Assembly: GCA_038380435.1 (NCBI GenBank)
Contig: JAWZYU010000024.1
Location: 53,344,613 to 53,408,612, forward strand
Direction: 5' to 3'
DNA from: Ryuthela nishihirai
Taxonomy: Eukaryota; Arthropoda; Arachnida; Araneae; Heptathelidae
Length of the DNA stretch: 64,000 bases
Part shown: positions 20,558 to 33,055 of the stretch, piece after piece
Numbering within the stretch: the stretch's first letter is position 1
Layout: each line of letters begins with the position of its first letter
The notes under the pieces: generated by a model
Seen by the model: the letters and a program-made list of their open reading frames with translations, nothing else
What the model was told of the DNA's origin: nothing
Databases searched by the model: none
Program-made: the position numbers and the translations under genes

Positions 20558-21829
20558 AGTGAAGCATAAAAGGTTGAGAACCACTGATGTAGAGGACCAA
20601 ACAGATATTCCATCCATGGGGAAACGAGTGCAGAAAGTCCTAATGTTAAATAGGTCCACTTTTTGCCGCCTTTAAAATAAATACGATGCTTAAAACAAGA
20701 AAGAACTGCAAATAAAGCCCCCCCCCCAAATTATTCATACTATTTACTCCTGAATTCGTAAAATTCTGAAGCCGGCGCAGCATCCAATCATGCGTCTTCC
20801 TCAATATATTGAGAACTTATATTGAATCATTTCCAGTTGCTATGCAAGCAGTTGCTTGAAGGATAATTAATTTATTCTTTTATTTATAACTACTTTTCCG
20901 GCAGATATTCTGATTCTTCTTTCAATATTTTTAAAATTCCCATTCTGCATTTCAGAGATAACGCAATATGGAATGTTGCGAAGTTGACGCATTGAAAGCG
21001 AACTCCAACACAAGAAAAGGGAAATGACCAAACCAAAGCTTAAGATGATATCTAAGTGCAATCTTCAAGGAATTCCTCCACCGTTATTTCGGCGTCTATC
21101 GCTGGAGCAGGCAGACTCTCGTGCGAACAGCTGGCACCTGATAGGATGACCTTGGGGGAGCTTCGAGGATTAGATCACGGCATGGCGGTGATTTGGTCTG
21201 GGGAGAGGATGGAGAAAAGGAGGGGGGGGGGGAAGTCACCTGGATTGTCAGGCGGACGAAACTGGGCAACAACTCATACTGAACCCGTCTCCCTTGTCAG
21301 ACCAGAGGGTCGTTCTTGTCAATAGACAGACTCAGCGAACCGGAAAGAGCAATAATTTAAAAGTAATCCGGATTTTTTTTTTCTATCTTGGCTAAGTGAT
21401 TGTTGTGGGCAAACTTTGTTCCCATAATGCCTCACGGTTTTTAAAGGAGCATTTGGGGCGTTTGCTTTATGATATGAGGAATTAGATTAAAAAAAGAGTT
21501 AGAGATGATGATGTAGTTTCTTTCACTCGCATGAATAATGGTTATCAATGTATATTCAAAATTTATTCATTTGTTGTTACAATAGTTGCAATACTTTATA
21601 GTAGACGAACACAAACCCTGCCCTTTTAACAATTTTTTTCCGCCGCGTAAAAATTGGCAATTTTTTTTTAATTTGACTCTATTAAGGTGAATGGTGTTTT
21701 AATAAAGCGAAAGACGGAAATTCAGTAGCTTATTCAGCCCTCACGCCTTAGACAAGCCAAATTCAGTTTTCGTATTAAAATAAACTTTATATTAATATTT
21801 AACCCTTTTTCCTATTTTGCATTTACACA
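20558..21829. other. No gene; SINE-B tail relic
   Basis: GCAAGCAGTTGCTTGAAGGA followed by TTTATT at about 20844-20885 is an old SINE-B 3' end. The rest shows no supported gene; the frame at 21056-21325 has no recognisable domain. Confidence 0.45.
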
Positions 21830-21965
21830 AATGACGTAAAATGTAATAAAAGTTTAAAATAATTATCTGGAAAAAACTTGGTTTCGACCTGAGTTGAATT
21901 CGATCCCACGTCTCCCTGAAATATGCCAGGTGATACTACTACACCATCAACGGCTAGCCACTTTT
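21830..21965 (-). mobile_element. SINE-C (third tRNA-like SINE family)
   Basis: On the minus strand: ATGGTGTAGTAGTATCACCT (A-box-like, Asp/Glu/Gly-tRNA style), TTTCAGGGAGACGTGGG, then B-box-like GGATCGAATTC, followed by AACTCAGGTCGAAACCAAG and a tail containing CCAGATAATTAT. The same tail occurs at 22143-22769 and 29470-29640. Confidence 0.6.
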
Positions 21966-22142
21966 TCTCAGCAATGGGACATATAGAAGACATTCCTGCA
22001 TACTTTTTGGTGATTCGCTCCTGGCGCCATCTATGTGGGGAATCAGACAACCAAGCTGCCTCGTATGATGGAAATAAGATTTGTCTTTCACGCTCATAGT
22101 GTTATATAAATAATTCAGTAGCAAAATATCACAGGTATAACA

Positions 22143-22769
22143 GAAAATGTCCTGTAGACAAGAAACACTTGTAATAATTATCTGGAAAAAAAATGGTTTT
22201 GCCCTGAATGGAATGCGAACCTGCGACTCCCAGAAACAGAAACATACCGGGTATCATATGCAGCATGTTTCTGGTAGATGTGGGTTCGAATCCCACTCAG
22301 GGCTTTGGGTTGTTTTACCTCTGAGCGGCACTTTTTTGCACACCATGGGCTAAATGGCCAGGTCACATGGACCGCGAAGGCTCAGACCCAGTTGGGGGAG
22401 GGGACCCACTGAAACAGCTGTTGGAAGACAGATGGTTGCCTCCCGTCAAGGCCATCTAGCATGTTCTTTAACGTGCACAGGGTATAACTTTCCCGTACAC
22501 GGGCCACGGCTTAGCGTCCCATCCAAGGGACGGCGGCCTTATCCAAGCCCAACATTGTACCCTATTGGCCTTGGGCAGGGTGTGAAATTTTGCGGAGATA
22601 AATCTCAACACGGACCCAGCTGGGACTCGAACCTGGGAACTACAGATTACGAGCCTGGCGCGCTACCGACAAAGCCACCCCCGTCCCCTCCCACTAGACT
22701 CCCACTCAGGGCAAAACCAAATTTTTTCAGATAATTAGTACAATTGTTTCTTGTTTACAGGACATTTTC
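22143..22769. mobile_element. Inverted pair of SINE-C units forming a foldback element
   Basis: Left arm GAAAATGTCCTGTAGACAAG...TAATAATTATCTGGAAAA...GGTTTTGCCCTGAATGG is mirrored at the right by CCACTCAGGGCAAAACCA...CAGATAATTAGTA...TTGTTTACAGGACATTTTC. Each arm contains a tRNA-like B box (GGTTCGCATTCC; GGTTCGAATCCC) facing the centre. The right arm is interrupted by a SINE-A. Confidence 0.75.
22304..22699 (-). mobile_element. SINE-A copy nested in the SINE-C foldback
   Basis: Complete copy with its tRNA head at the right. Flanked by the perfect 13-bp duplication TCCCACTCAGGGC at 22291-22303 and 22700-22712, which comes from the SINE-C arm and proves the nesting order. Confidence 0.93.
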
Positions 22770-24981
22770 CTGTAATACTTTTTTACGCAATAAATTTTTT
22801 TTGGTTAATGTAATAAAGAAAAATGTAATAAACTTTTTTGAAACAAGTTAAGCATCTTTAGAAACAAGTTAAACTTGCTGTGTTCTTTTCATTGCAACCC
22901 ACCTCTAGTCCCAATATTTTTCCACAGCAAACATAATATTTTTTTAATCGGCCCGATGGCAAAAAGTTTGTGCACCCTGCTTTATAAGGTATTTCTAGAA
23001 TAAATCTCAAGAAACAGAAACTATTTTCACTAAACCGATTTTTCAATTTCAGTCGTGAAAAATAACCTTCCTGTTCCAAACTTTTTTAAAGTTCCTTTCT
23101 TCGTATCAACATCTCAGAAAACAAGTTTTTTTTTATGTTTTTAACCAGGTCCGGATCTAGAAAAAATAAATAAATGGGAGAGGGGGGAATCAATGAAGTC
23201 GAACCGGAAAAAAGGTATAAATGAGGGACCAAGAGACTGAATTTCCATCAAAATATAATATTTTCCCCTTCGTTTCAGAAATTTTTAAAAATTTCAATTA
23301 AAGATGCATGAAATATATACAACTTTGATAATTTTTACCCTTCATTGCCCTTACTAACATTCAAAGGGGGGGGGGGACATCCGTACCTGTTTTTAACTAT
23401 GCAAATTGAATACGTATTAAAGACTGAAAAAATTAATCATAATTTACTGTTTAAGCCTAAACTGCCAGATTCCAATTCTTATCAGCAATGGATGTTTCGT
23501 CTGCCCGTCCCAGTCAGGTTTGTCTGTTGATGAAGACCTTACTTTCCCCATGACAGATAAATTGGCAGCAGGTGTGCAAGAAAATTGTTTTTCTCGGGCA
23601 AATTTTAGTTTCTCTGTGGCTGGGGTGGCGACAAAATTTTATTTAACATGAGCAGGATGAAACGAGGAAAGCCTAGATGGAGATAATTGATGAGCAGATG
23701 TTTTCATACTGGGGACCGTCAATAAAGTGCAAGAACTTAGCAAAAGATGTCAGACACGATAGAAATGGAAAATCCTGCATTGTTTACTTACGTAAGGCCG
23801 CAGAAAATTTTTAATGTGCATAATAGTAATGTGTATATCTATAAATATAATTAAAAATGGGGTATAAAGAAAAATCTGGATTTTAATGTACTTTTAACCT
23901 CAATGTAATATTTTGTGTTCAGCTACAGATATCCGGACACTTATTAACAAAGAAATATACAACGTTTTGTTACTTAGAAATCCTTTAAGAATTCATCATT
24001 GGCTTAATCTATCAAAGTCACTTTACTCTATAAAAAAATAGTATTGCCATTCAGCGTGTTCGCACTATTTCGAAATTACCGGATGTTAAAAATACTGATA
24101 ACCGAAACAGCTTCTATAATATTAGTACTGTAAGGAATTAAATTCAAATAATGAAAAATAATTAACAATAATATATATGAGCATATGGGAATTTGTCTAA
24201 AATTAGAACTATCCTCGGTTGTCTTGTCAGAATCAGTTTGGGTAGCAGAAGGTTTGAAATTTCTTTAAAATCAGAACCAAATTTGGAAATAATTTAGAAG
24301 GGACCCAATTAACTAGAATGAACGAAAAAAGGACCAAAACGCTTAAGAAATTATTCCCAAGAAATAATAGAATAAATGTTGTTGCTTTTTGCAAAAAAAA
24401 AAGATTAATGCAAAGTAAATACATGCTTGCTACCATTTTTTCGTCTGCGTTTCGATTGTTGGAGTATTCCAGGGAGAGGTTTGGCTCCATAATCCCCCCC
24501 CCCCCCGCCCTCACCTCCTAGATCTGGCCTTACCTTACTTCTCACATCCTCAGTGACTTACCATAGCATTTTAAGAAGAGCTGTCAGAGAACGATTTGTT
24601 AGATGCGAAAGGCTCTCACCGTCTTGTCCATCCTGCCCCATTCGCCATCACTCTTCGCTGATTAGAGGGTCACCGCTACTACGAGCAGACGGAGATGGGA
24701 CCACTGTTATTTCCTTCCGGCATAATCACACAAAGGAATGGAGTGATCATTTTGGCGCTATGTGAAAGGCTTTGTGTGCCCCGACTCGAGAAGGTGCCGC
24801 CCACGAGTTAGGAGAATGATAAGCATTGTTACTCATCATAGCCTTCTGTTTCGTTTTCTTTAAAGAAATGTCATTTCTAGGAGGAGAAGATCATTAAGAC
24901 TTCTCCGAAGTCGTAAGGTGGGAAGTAGTCGTCTTTATAATCGTTTAGAATTTCCTGCCAATTAAACACGAATAGTTTTTA
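22770..24981. other. No gene recognised
   Basis: AT-rich sequence with G, C and T homopolymers (for example 23367-23376 and 24487-24497). Short open frames have no domains and no splice context. Confidence 0.5.
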
Positions 24982-24994
24982 ACTTCAAATGATG

Positions 24995-25280
24995 GGTTGG
25001 GTTGTTTTACCTCTGAGCGGCACTTTTTTGCACACCATGGGCTAAATGGCCAGGTCACATGGACCCCGAAGGCTCAGAGAAGGTTGGGGGAGGGGACCCA
25101 CTGGAACAGCTGTTGGGAGACAGATGGTAGCCTCCCGTCAAGGCCATCCAGCGTGTTCTTTAACGTGCACAGGGTATAGCTCTCCCGCACACGGGCCACG
25201 GCTTAACGTCCCATCCGACGGACGGCGGCCTTTCCAAGACCATCGGTGTCCCCTACTGACCGTGGGCAGGGCGGGGAACT
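24995..25280 (-). mobile_element. SINE-A copy, 5' truncated
   Basis: Body and 3' tail only: the copy ends at the GGGCAGGGCGGGGAA position, so the whole tRNA head is missing. The 13-bp duplication ACTTCAAATGATG at 24982-24994 and 25281-25293 is perfect, so the truncation happened at integration. Confidence 0.92.
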
Positions 25281-25293
25281 ACTTCAAATGATG

Positions 25294-25807
25294 AATCTAC
25301 AGGACTTTAAAATAGAAACATCCCTATCTCAACAGAATGTGAAATTCGAAGCTTTTCTTTAACGTCTTAAAATATGCTTTGTAATGCCAATAAAGATAAG
25401 GATCGCTTTAAAATTTATCAAAATTTCGATTGTCTGCAATATTCGCTCGATAACTAAAGAGTTATGGAGGTTAAACATTAGTAACAAGATACTTGCATAA
25501 AATTGACAAGTACTTCAAAGAATTATACTTTTAATAAACTATGCACGTATTTTATTAAATAGTTTGATATAATACTTATTTTAAGTCTTAAATTTTCTGG
25601 GATAAATTCTTACGATTGGCTCTTGCTATATATTGAAATTTCTGTAACTTTATAAACACTGCTTATTGAAAAAGATTTAAATAGCTCACTTAATTATAGC
25701 TTTAATTCATCATCCGTCACATTTCTTCATAAAAAAGTTGTCTAGGAAGTTTCAGAGCTTCGAAATTTATTTCTCCATTGACATAACATGGAGCTGTTTG
25801 CATTTTT
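25294..25807. other. No feature recognised
   Basis: AT-rich spacer. Confidence 0.5.
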
Positions 25808-25817
25808 ATATACATAG

Positions 25818-26181
25818 CTGCGGCCCAAGGCTCGTAATCTGTATCCCAGGTTCGAGTCCCATCTGGGTCAGCGTTGAGATTTATCTCCGCAAAATTCCCC
25901 GCCCAGCCCACGGTCAGTAGGGGACACCGATGGGCTTGGAAAGGCCGCCGTCCGTCGGATGGGACGTTAAGCCGTGGTCCCGTGTGCGGGAGAGCCATAC
26001 CCTGTGCACGTTAAAGAACACGCTGGATGGCCTTGACGGGAGGCTACCATCTGGCTCCCAACAGCTGTTCCAGTGGGTCCCCTCCCTCAACCTTCTCTGA
26101 GCCTTCGGGGTCCATGTGACCTGGCCATTTAGCCCATGGTGTGCAAAAAAGTGCCGCTCAGAGGTAAAACAATCCGACCCA
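25818..26181 (+). mobile_element. SINE-A copy, partial head
   Basis: Starts just after the A box (CCAAGGCTCGTAATCTG) with B box GGTTCGAGTCCC. Body and CAATCCGACCC-type tail are intact. Flanked by ATATACATAG at 25808-25817 and 26182-26191, perfect. Confidence 0.92.
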
Positions 26182-26343
26182 ATATACATAGGTACCGAAG
26201 CATCTTCTAATTGAAATGATCAGGAACGTAGAGAAGGGACTACGATTGGTGGGGGGGGAGAACGAAATTAAAATTTTGCCAACTGAGAAAATAAGTATTT
26301 CACACAACTTTCATTGCCTCTGTTAGGGAAGTACCCTACATTT

Positions 26344-26366
26344 CGTTCGGGGGGGGGGGGGGGGGG
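26344..26366. repeat. Poly-G tract
   Basis: About 22 consecutive G, possible G-quadruplex former or slippage hotspot. Confidence 0.9.
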
Positions 26367-26388
26367 CGTTTTGCACCTATCCAAAATT

Positions 26389-26620
26389 TTGTGGAGTTAC
26401 CTCGATTTTTCCAACTTCCCTTAATTTTACCGAAAAACAAATCCCAATTTTTCAGAACTCATCTGGATTTTACCAAGTCACTTCGAAATTTGCCAACTTC
26501 CCAGGATTTTGTCAAGTTGTCTCGATTTTGCCAACTGTCTTTAGTTTCGCAAAAATAATCCCAATTTTCAAAACTCATCTGTATTTTATCAAGTGGCTTC
26601 GAATTTTGCCAACTTCGATT
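26389..26620. repeat. Diverged tandem duplication, about 115-bp unit
   Basis: Two successive units share CTCGATTTT(T/G)CCAACT, ATCCCAATTTT, ACTCATCTG(G/T)ATTTTA and a closing TTTGCCAACTTC, with moderate divergence. Confidence 0.75.
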
Positions 26621-27660
26621 TACTTTGGGGGAAGGAGTCTACGCCCCTGGAAATGATACTTCGTAGAGAAGCATTTCTTAACTGAATCACTGAAGCTTCT
26701 GAGTCTTCTAGCTTTCTAGCTAGATGTTTTCGCGAGTTTTTCTGGTAATTTCTAAGCATCACGAAGCTGTAAAGTAATATAATGCAATAAGATCAATTGT
26801 AGTGGAAAACAAAATAAACATTTAGGAAATTAGTTTTTGCATATTAATTAGCAGAAATATTAATTATGAGCTTCAAAGCTATTAAAATGGATTAAATGGA
26901 AACATTTTAATTTAATGATAAATAATGGAGAAATTTATCAGATTAAAATTTAAATGCATTTTTTTTATTTTTACTTTTGCTTTATTCTGATCGAAATCTT
27001 GGAAATTTATTCCATCTCCTACCATTCGAGCCAAAATTTTGCCAATGCCTCTATAACAAACTTTTTGAGCAATGAAAGAAAAGGAACTGGTTTAATTATG
27101 AATTTTATTTTTATATAAATTGCAAGATTATAACTTATATATAATAAATTCTTGGGCGTACCCAAGGAGCTTATGGAGTTTTATACCTCCTCACTCCCCC
27201 CCCCCCCCCCCCCCCCCCGAACAAAGGTTTAAATAATGTAGGCAGTTCGCAAAAATCAGAGACTCAAGAATGTCAGAAAACACCACATAAGACTGAAATT
27301 CGTCAACTCGCCTCTCCCCAAAATCCCTCCCTCCCCTACTAGAATTTTCTGGGTATGTCACTGTATAAATATATATTACATTTACTTGATCTTTAATTTT
27401 GTTCTCCTATACGTTTTCTGAGGAAGTCGTGACATATTTGAGAATAAAGAATACACTCAACCTAATAGGAAGAAATAATATGAAAGAAAAATCTAACACA
27501 GGAAAGAAAAAAGAATTTTAATTAATTTCCAATAACGCGATTAAAATCAGTTTTTATTTCGACTCTTTCAAATTCATTTAATAGTGTCGTTTTCTTCAGT
27601 TTTTAAAGATGTCAGATTAAGTAACGTCATTGGCATATTTTGAATGGCAATTGGAGAAAC
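26621..27660. other. No gene; poly-C tract at 27197-27219
   Basis: AT-rich sequence with a C run of about 20 at 27197-27219 and no supported coding region. Confidence 0.5.
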
Positions 27661-27669
27661 AATAAAAAA

Positions 27670-28114
27670 GACTGAGTCTGCGCCGTTGATGCTCCCACAG
27701 TTCTCATCGATCACAGATCAGGGTTGGGTTTTACCTCTGAACACGGCGCTTTTTGCACACAATGGGCAAAAAGGACAGATCACAAGGACTTCGACGACTC
27801 AGAGAAGGTTGGATGAGGGGACCTACTGAACATCTGTTAGGAGACGGATGGAAGCCTCCCGTTAAGGCCATCTAGCGTGTTCTTTCACGTGCACATGGGG
27901 CCACGGTTAACAGCCCATGCGACGGACGGCGGCTTTTCCAAGACCATCGGTGTCCCCTATTGACCGAGGGAAGGGGAGTTTTGCGGAGATAAATCTCAAC
28001 TCTGACTCAGCTGGGGCTCGAACTTGGGGACTGAAGATTTCGAGCCTGGCGCGCTACCGACTCACAGGTCAGGGATCTGTGAGAACTGTCGAAGCATCAA
28101 CTGTGCAGTCTCAT
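27670..28114. mobile_element. Foldback element flanking a nested SINE-A
   Basis: Left arm GACTGAGTCTGCGCCGTTGA...CACAGTTCTCA mirrors right arm TGAGAACTGTCGAAGCATCA...GCAGTCTCA. The arms match the small foldback at 14040-14181. A diverged SINE-A sits between them. Confidence 0.65.
27723..28063 (-). mobile_element. SINE-A copy nested in a foldback element
   Basis: Diverged but nearly full length. Flanked by CACAGATCAGGG (27711-27722) and CACAGGTCAGGG (28064-28075), one mismatch. The tRNA head is at the right with B box GGCTCGAAC-type decay. Confidence 0.85.
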
Positions 28115-28214
28115 GGTCTCCTCATTACATTCTCAGTTGCTACCTACTCTATCTACACCACTGATTAGCCTACATTATGAATTATTATTAAAAGCAACAA
28201 TGTTATTAAAACTT

Positions 28215-28417
28215 GCCGTCCCATGGCCGAGTGGTTAGCAAGCTTGGCTACTGATCTAAGGGACCTGGGTTCGAGCCCCGGGTAAGGCATGGATGTATGT
28301 GTCGTTTTTCTGCTGAGGTTCTGCCATCCTTACAGACCTTCTACTGTGACATATAAACTGACAGGCTCCTGTCAGACCTCTGTGGCAAGCAGCTGCTTGA
28401 GGGGGTATTTTTTTTTA
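28215..28417 (+). mobile_element. SINE-B monomer, full length
   Basis: Head CCGTCCCATGGCCGAGTGGTT-like with B box GGTTCGAGCCCC, body, and a tail reduced to poly-T. Flanked by the perfect duplication ATTAAAACTT at 28205-28214 and 28418-28427. About 203 bp. Confidence 0.93.
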
Positions 28418-28427
28418 ATTAAAACTT

Positions 28428-29469
28428 TTCAAACTCATTGGAATAAATTCTATTCATATTGCAACGAGTTTTAAATATGGATGAAATTTTGTTAGAATAA
28501 TACCTCTCAGTGACTTAGCGTAAGCCACATGGTCACAGTTAATCAGTTGAATGTTTCATTTTTTATCGGCCTTCTTCTTCCCATCCCCGTTTCTGGTTCA
28601 CATAATTCATGGCCCATAAATTAAAAGCTACATCCGCTTTCTGTAATCGCCACATGAAATTTGCGAAGACATTGTATGCAACGGATGCTTACTGTTGGAG
28701 AGGCAATGATCTCCAACCTTACGGTGCCAACACCCTGAATGAGATACTTAGGCTTAAAAACTCCTCCCTTGGTCACTTATCGTGATGGCTTCTTTGGAAC
28801 ATTAATGTCAGGATAGTCTATTAACTGGAGACTAATTAAGCGTAGTTTACGGTCAAAGGTCAATGGTAAAAGAGCCACCACGTGGGGTCTTGCCTCCCGG
28901 TGAACCAGATGAGGGATTGGTCGAACCGAAAGTATATTTGGCCGAGTGGGGTCATGGGTCAAACAGACTATTACAATATTGAGACATATTAATTATGGCA
29001 TCTTCGTAGGCTGGAGGCAGTGATTACGGAATAGGAAACAGAATTTGAATCTTTCAGAATAGTACTGAGATTAAATTGAAACAGTCGGCATCGATTGCAC
29101 ACCTGTGCCTTGAGCTTATTTAAAAATACAGTTATCGTTACAATGTTATTGTATATGTATATCTAGAGAATAGTAGATGGGACTGTCACTTTCATGGTTT
29201 TAAATAGAAGTTCTTTGGGTTTCTTTAAAATAAAGGACGATAATTTGCTATTTTTATTTATTTATTTCTATTCCTAGCAAATTGCAATGCCACTATCTAC
29301 ACTACCCTATGAAATTATTACTCTATTACGGAATTTATATCAGTGCGAATGTAACTGCAAAGCTCTATAGCTTATTTCATATCCTCTATAATCTTATTCA
29401 TTTAATGGAAAAAATATACTCATAATTGGAGAAAAGGATCGTAAACAAATCTATTTAATTCTCGAACTT
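28428..29469. other. No gene recognised
   Basis: Short open frames lack domains or splice context. Confidence 0.45.
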
Positions 29470-29640
29470 CAAAAATATTCGAGATAATTTGCTAAGAAAA
29501 ATTTGGTTTTGCTCTGAGTGGGATTCGGACCCACATTTCACAGAAACATGCCTAAGTACGATAACCAGTAGCAAAAGAATCATCAGTAGCAAAAGTCCTA
29601 TCCGCAACCGCAAGGTCTTATCATCACCAGCATCAGCGTG
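29470..29640 (-). mobile_element. SINE-C copy
   Basis: On the minus strand: a B-box-like GGGTCCGAATCCCACTC followed by AGAGCAAAACCAAATTTTTC and a tail with GCAAATTATC, matching the arms at 22143-22769. The A-box side is degraded. Confidence 0.6.
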
Positions 29641-30817
29641 CACTTATATTGCCTACTAAATAATAACCGTCGAGATTTCGCGAATGCTTGAAGTCCGATG
29701 TATGTTTGCGAGTAAAATAAATCAGTCTAATAGTTTCCTTTTTTAAATGCAGTTATCGGCGATTATGGAAAGACACTCCTTTTTATTACCCAGTAACTCT
29801 CCTCTAAAACTTCTTGATCTCCCCAACTGAAATTTCATTCGACTGATATTTAATTCCCTTTTTCTACATAACACCACAGCAATTTTTTGAACATATTCTG
29901 CTTTGCCAGCAAAAAGATAGCTTCCTTCACATAGAATATGATTTTTTTTTCGCTTGTAGCTTTATCTCCAGAACTTGATATTGGCCACGGGACTTCAGAC
30001 GCTCCTTTTGCAAGCGCCGCACTTCGTCTCCATGAGATGGATAGCGGTCCATTCGTCTGCTGACTGCGCTCCAAGATGAAAGGGGCCACTGCCAACACCA
30101 CCTAGTGGAGACTCCTCTAGGTGGTGTTGCCACTGCCCACACCTGACCGATCAGCGATCACCAACGATCAGGGGTATATTACAGCAAGATACATCAGCCA
30201 ACTGCGTGGGAAAGGAGATAACTTCACAGAATGAGTTACATTTTAAACAGAACGAGGCCAGATAAAATACATACATGATAAATGACATCAAAATACATTA
30301 AAAGGACATCAAAACAAGAAATATTATTTAAAATTTAAAATTACGTGTATTCAGTTATTTAAAATTTTAAATAGCAACTTGGAATATCTAACTGCAGGTG
30401 TTATTTCTTCGCGACATATATCGTCAAAATCAAAGAAGAAAGAAAAAACGGTATTATTCGGCGAACTTCTAAATCAAACGACTTGATATAACAATTATTA
30501 TTTGTTTTGATTATATATATTTTGAGAGGATTTCTCATTCCTCATAATAATTGCGGTTAAATATTTCGGGCGTCTCAACTTTTTAAATACTGAATAAGTA
30601 GCACTGAAATTCAATATTTAGATCCAGGACCTGATCAAGTCTCCCACCCCTCCCCTCCCCTTGAGAATGCTAGTAGGGATAAGGGAGGCCAAAAATGATT
30701 AAACTTGTGCGTATTCCACGCATTTTTTATGATTTTTAAAAAACCTCTAAAACGAAGGAGAAAATATTACATGGCAATGGAAATCCAATCTCTTGCCTCC
30801 CCCCCTCGCTCGATTGC
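29641..30817. other. No gene; small hairpin at 30093-30129
   Basis: CAACACCACCTAG (30093-30105) and CTAGGTGGTGTTG (30117-30129) form a perfect 13-bp stem with an 11-base loop; its function is unknown. Otherwise no supported gene. Confidence 0.5.
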
Positions 30818-30830
30818 CCCCACATTGATG

Positions 30831-31213
30831 GATTGGATTGGATTGTTTTACCTCTGAGTGGCACTTTTTTGCACACCATGGGCTAAATGGCCAGGTCACA
30901 TGGACCTCGAAGGCTCAGAGAAGGTTGGGGGAGGGGACCCACTGGAACAGCTGTTGGGAGACAGATGGCAGCCTCCGGTCAAGGCCATCCAGCGTGTTCT
31001 TTAACGTGCACAGGGTATGGCTCTCCCAAACACGGGGCCACGGCTTAAAGTCCCATCCGACGGACCTTCAGTCCATCGGTGTCCCCTACTGACGTGGGCA
31101 GGGCGGTAAATTTTGCGGAGAAAAATCTCAACGCTGACCCAGCTGGGACTCGAACCTGGGAACTACAGATTACGAGTCTGGCGCGCTACCGACTGAGCCA
31201 CCCCCGCCCCGCC
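30831..31213 (-). mobile_element. SINE-A copy, full length, (CAATC)n tail
   Basis: Tail reads GATTGGATTGGATTG on the plus strand, showing the pentanucleotide tail type. The head at the right has intact A and B boxes. The 13-bp duplication CCCCACATTGATG at 30818-30830 and 31214-31226 is perfect. Confidence 0.93.
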
Positions 31214-31226
31214 CCCCACATTGATG

Positions 31227-33055
31227 AAAAAGAGAGGACTGAATGCAGTTCAAATAACCTCCACTTAATTTTTTTCTAGAGCCGGCCTGTCTAGATCTTT
31301 ATTTGCCTACATTCTCATTCCCACAAAAATTTATTCTTCAAATTAAAAAATAATTAATATTCCCTCAAGCAACTGCTTGTCATAGTGGTCTGACAAGAGC
31401 CTGCCAGTTTAAAACGCCATAGTATTCAGTTCTAAATTTTGCTTTTAATTCGCATAACATGGAAATTTTCTAATGATTTGATAGGGCTCTATATATTCTT
31501 CATATAAGATTATGTGCAGTGTTGTTTGAACTACATGTACATGAATCATAAAGTCCTCTTTTTTCGTCAATGTTTTCGTTATGGTACAGAAAAAAAAACA
31601 CTAATAAAATATTTCTTTTTAGATTGTTACTCCTGCAGGAGTGACAAGTCCCCCCCCCCCACAACTAAATGATCATAACAGACTATACAGTATTTCAGAG
31701 TTCTGATAAATTGGTAATAAGAATAGTTACCAAAAAAGCGATGATGGCAAAAAGAAATTGTGAGACGCAATACCTGGGGAAATACTAGTCATAAGCTGTT
31801 GAAACACCAACGAACGCCAACGCCCCACAGCTTAAAAAAACTCCTCCCTCTTGGGTCCGACTCCTCCCTTGAACTTATTGAAAGATGGGTGCGGTTCTGT
31901 TAAGGGTCAGAGTGCAGCATGGGTGAGTCAGGATGCCACGAACTGATATGTCCAAGATGTCCACATACACTACCTTACAACATGTATTAGGATATTTCGG
32001 TGTCATATGAAAAGGAAGTTACATTCGAAGCTCCCTAACTTTGAAAATAAGCAGCTTTTCATGTAGCTGAAGATAAATTTGTGATCTCACTTAAACCTCT
32101 CTACTTCGATTTCCAACAATATTTCTTTAATATTTAGAGGTATTGAAATTGTAAATATTCAACAGCAGCAACTGTTATTACGCTGTACTCAAACACTTTT
32201 AGGCGCAGCAGAAATCATTGCAAAACTTGCACAACTACATTTCTTTTTCGCAGGCGATTTGTTATAACATTTATTAATTATTTTTTTAAATATTTTTTAA
32301 GGCAGTTTTTTCTAAGGCAGAAACTTTGATGTTAAAGGCAGGGCCATTTTAAGACCTTCATAGGCCCTAGGCACTCTTTCTTTTAGAGGCCATTTAAAAC
32401 GAATTGTTTAACTTGCTATTGTTTTCCCACTTTTCAGTAACTGGCATATTTATACACTTCAGATATCTAATTAAAAATTTATTAATTTCGATTTTGTAGT
32501 TTTATTTTCATAATTTAGATCTTTTTTTCACGTGAAGTATTTTTGTAAGTCCTTAAAGCTTGTAGGCCCTAGGGCATTTGTGCCTGTTGTACCAAATGGG
32601 TAAAACGGCACTGGTTAAAAGTATTTGGATGAGTTCATCGATTTATTTCCAGCGAAATTTTTGCACAACAAACTTATTTTCAAAATTAGGGAGCTTTTCA
32701 GTTTTCAAATGAAATTTTTCATTCACATAACACGGAAATGTCCCGTTACACGTTGGAAGGTAGACTCGGATCTAGAATAAAATAAGGCCCCAAATTCAAA
32801 CGTTATCCTGCAATCGAATTGGTTCCCCTTTGACACAACATGGGAATTCCCTAATTAATTTGTATAGTGCTGCTTATACAGAATAAATAAATATATATTA
32901 CTGTAACATTTCTTTACGTGATTATTAATTAGCATCAAAATCGTAAGTAATGATGGTGAATTAATATTTTTGTGCATATTTTATGTGAAATATGTTTAAC
33001 TTTGTGTATTAAAAAACGAATTAATATTTAAAATTATAAACACATATACTATAAT
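31227..33055. other. No gene; SINE-B fragment at 31357-31426
   Basis: CCCTCAAGCAACTGCTTGTC through CCAGTTTAAAACGCCATAG at 31357-31426 is a minus-strand SINE-B 3' fragment. The rest is AT-rich without supported genes. Confidence 0.55.

Noticed and set aside
24997..25291. Recurring open frames starting MARSHGPRRLREGWG and MALPHTGPRLNVPSDG at many places (near 0.2, 6.0, 7.7, 15.7, 16.9, 22.4, 25.0, 26.0, 30.8 and 35.1 kb)
   Set aside because: They are the same stretches of SINE-A read in different frames. They occur wherever a copy lies, carry copy-specific frameshifts, and match no protein family I know.
28777..28962. 61-codon minus-strand frame MTHDPTRPNILSV...
   Set aside because: No domain and length expected by chance.
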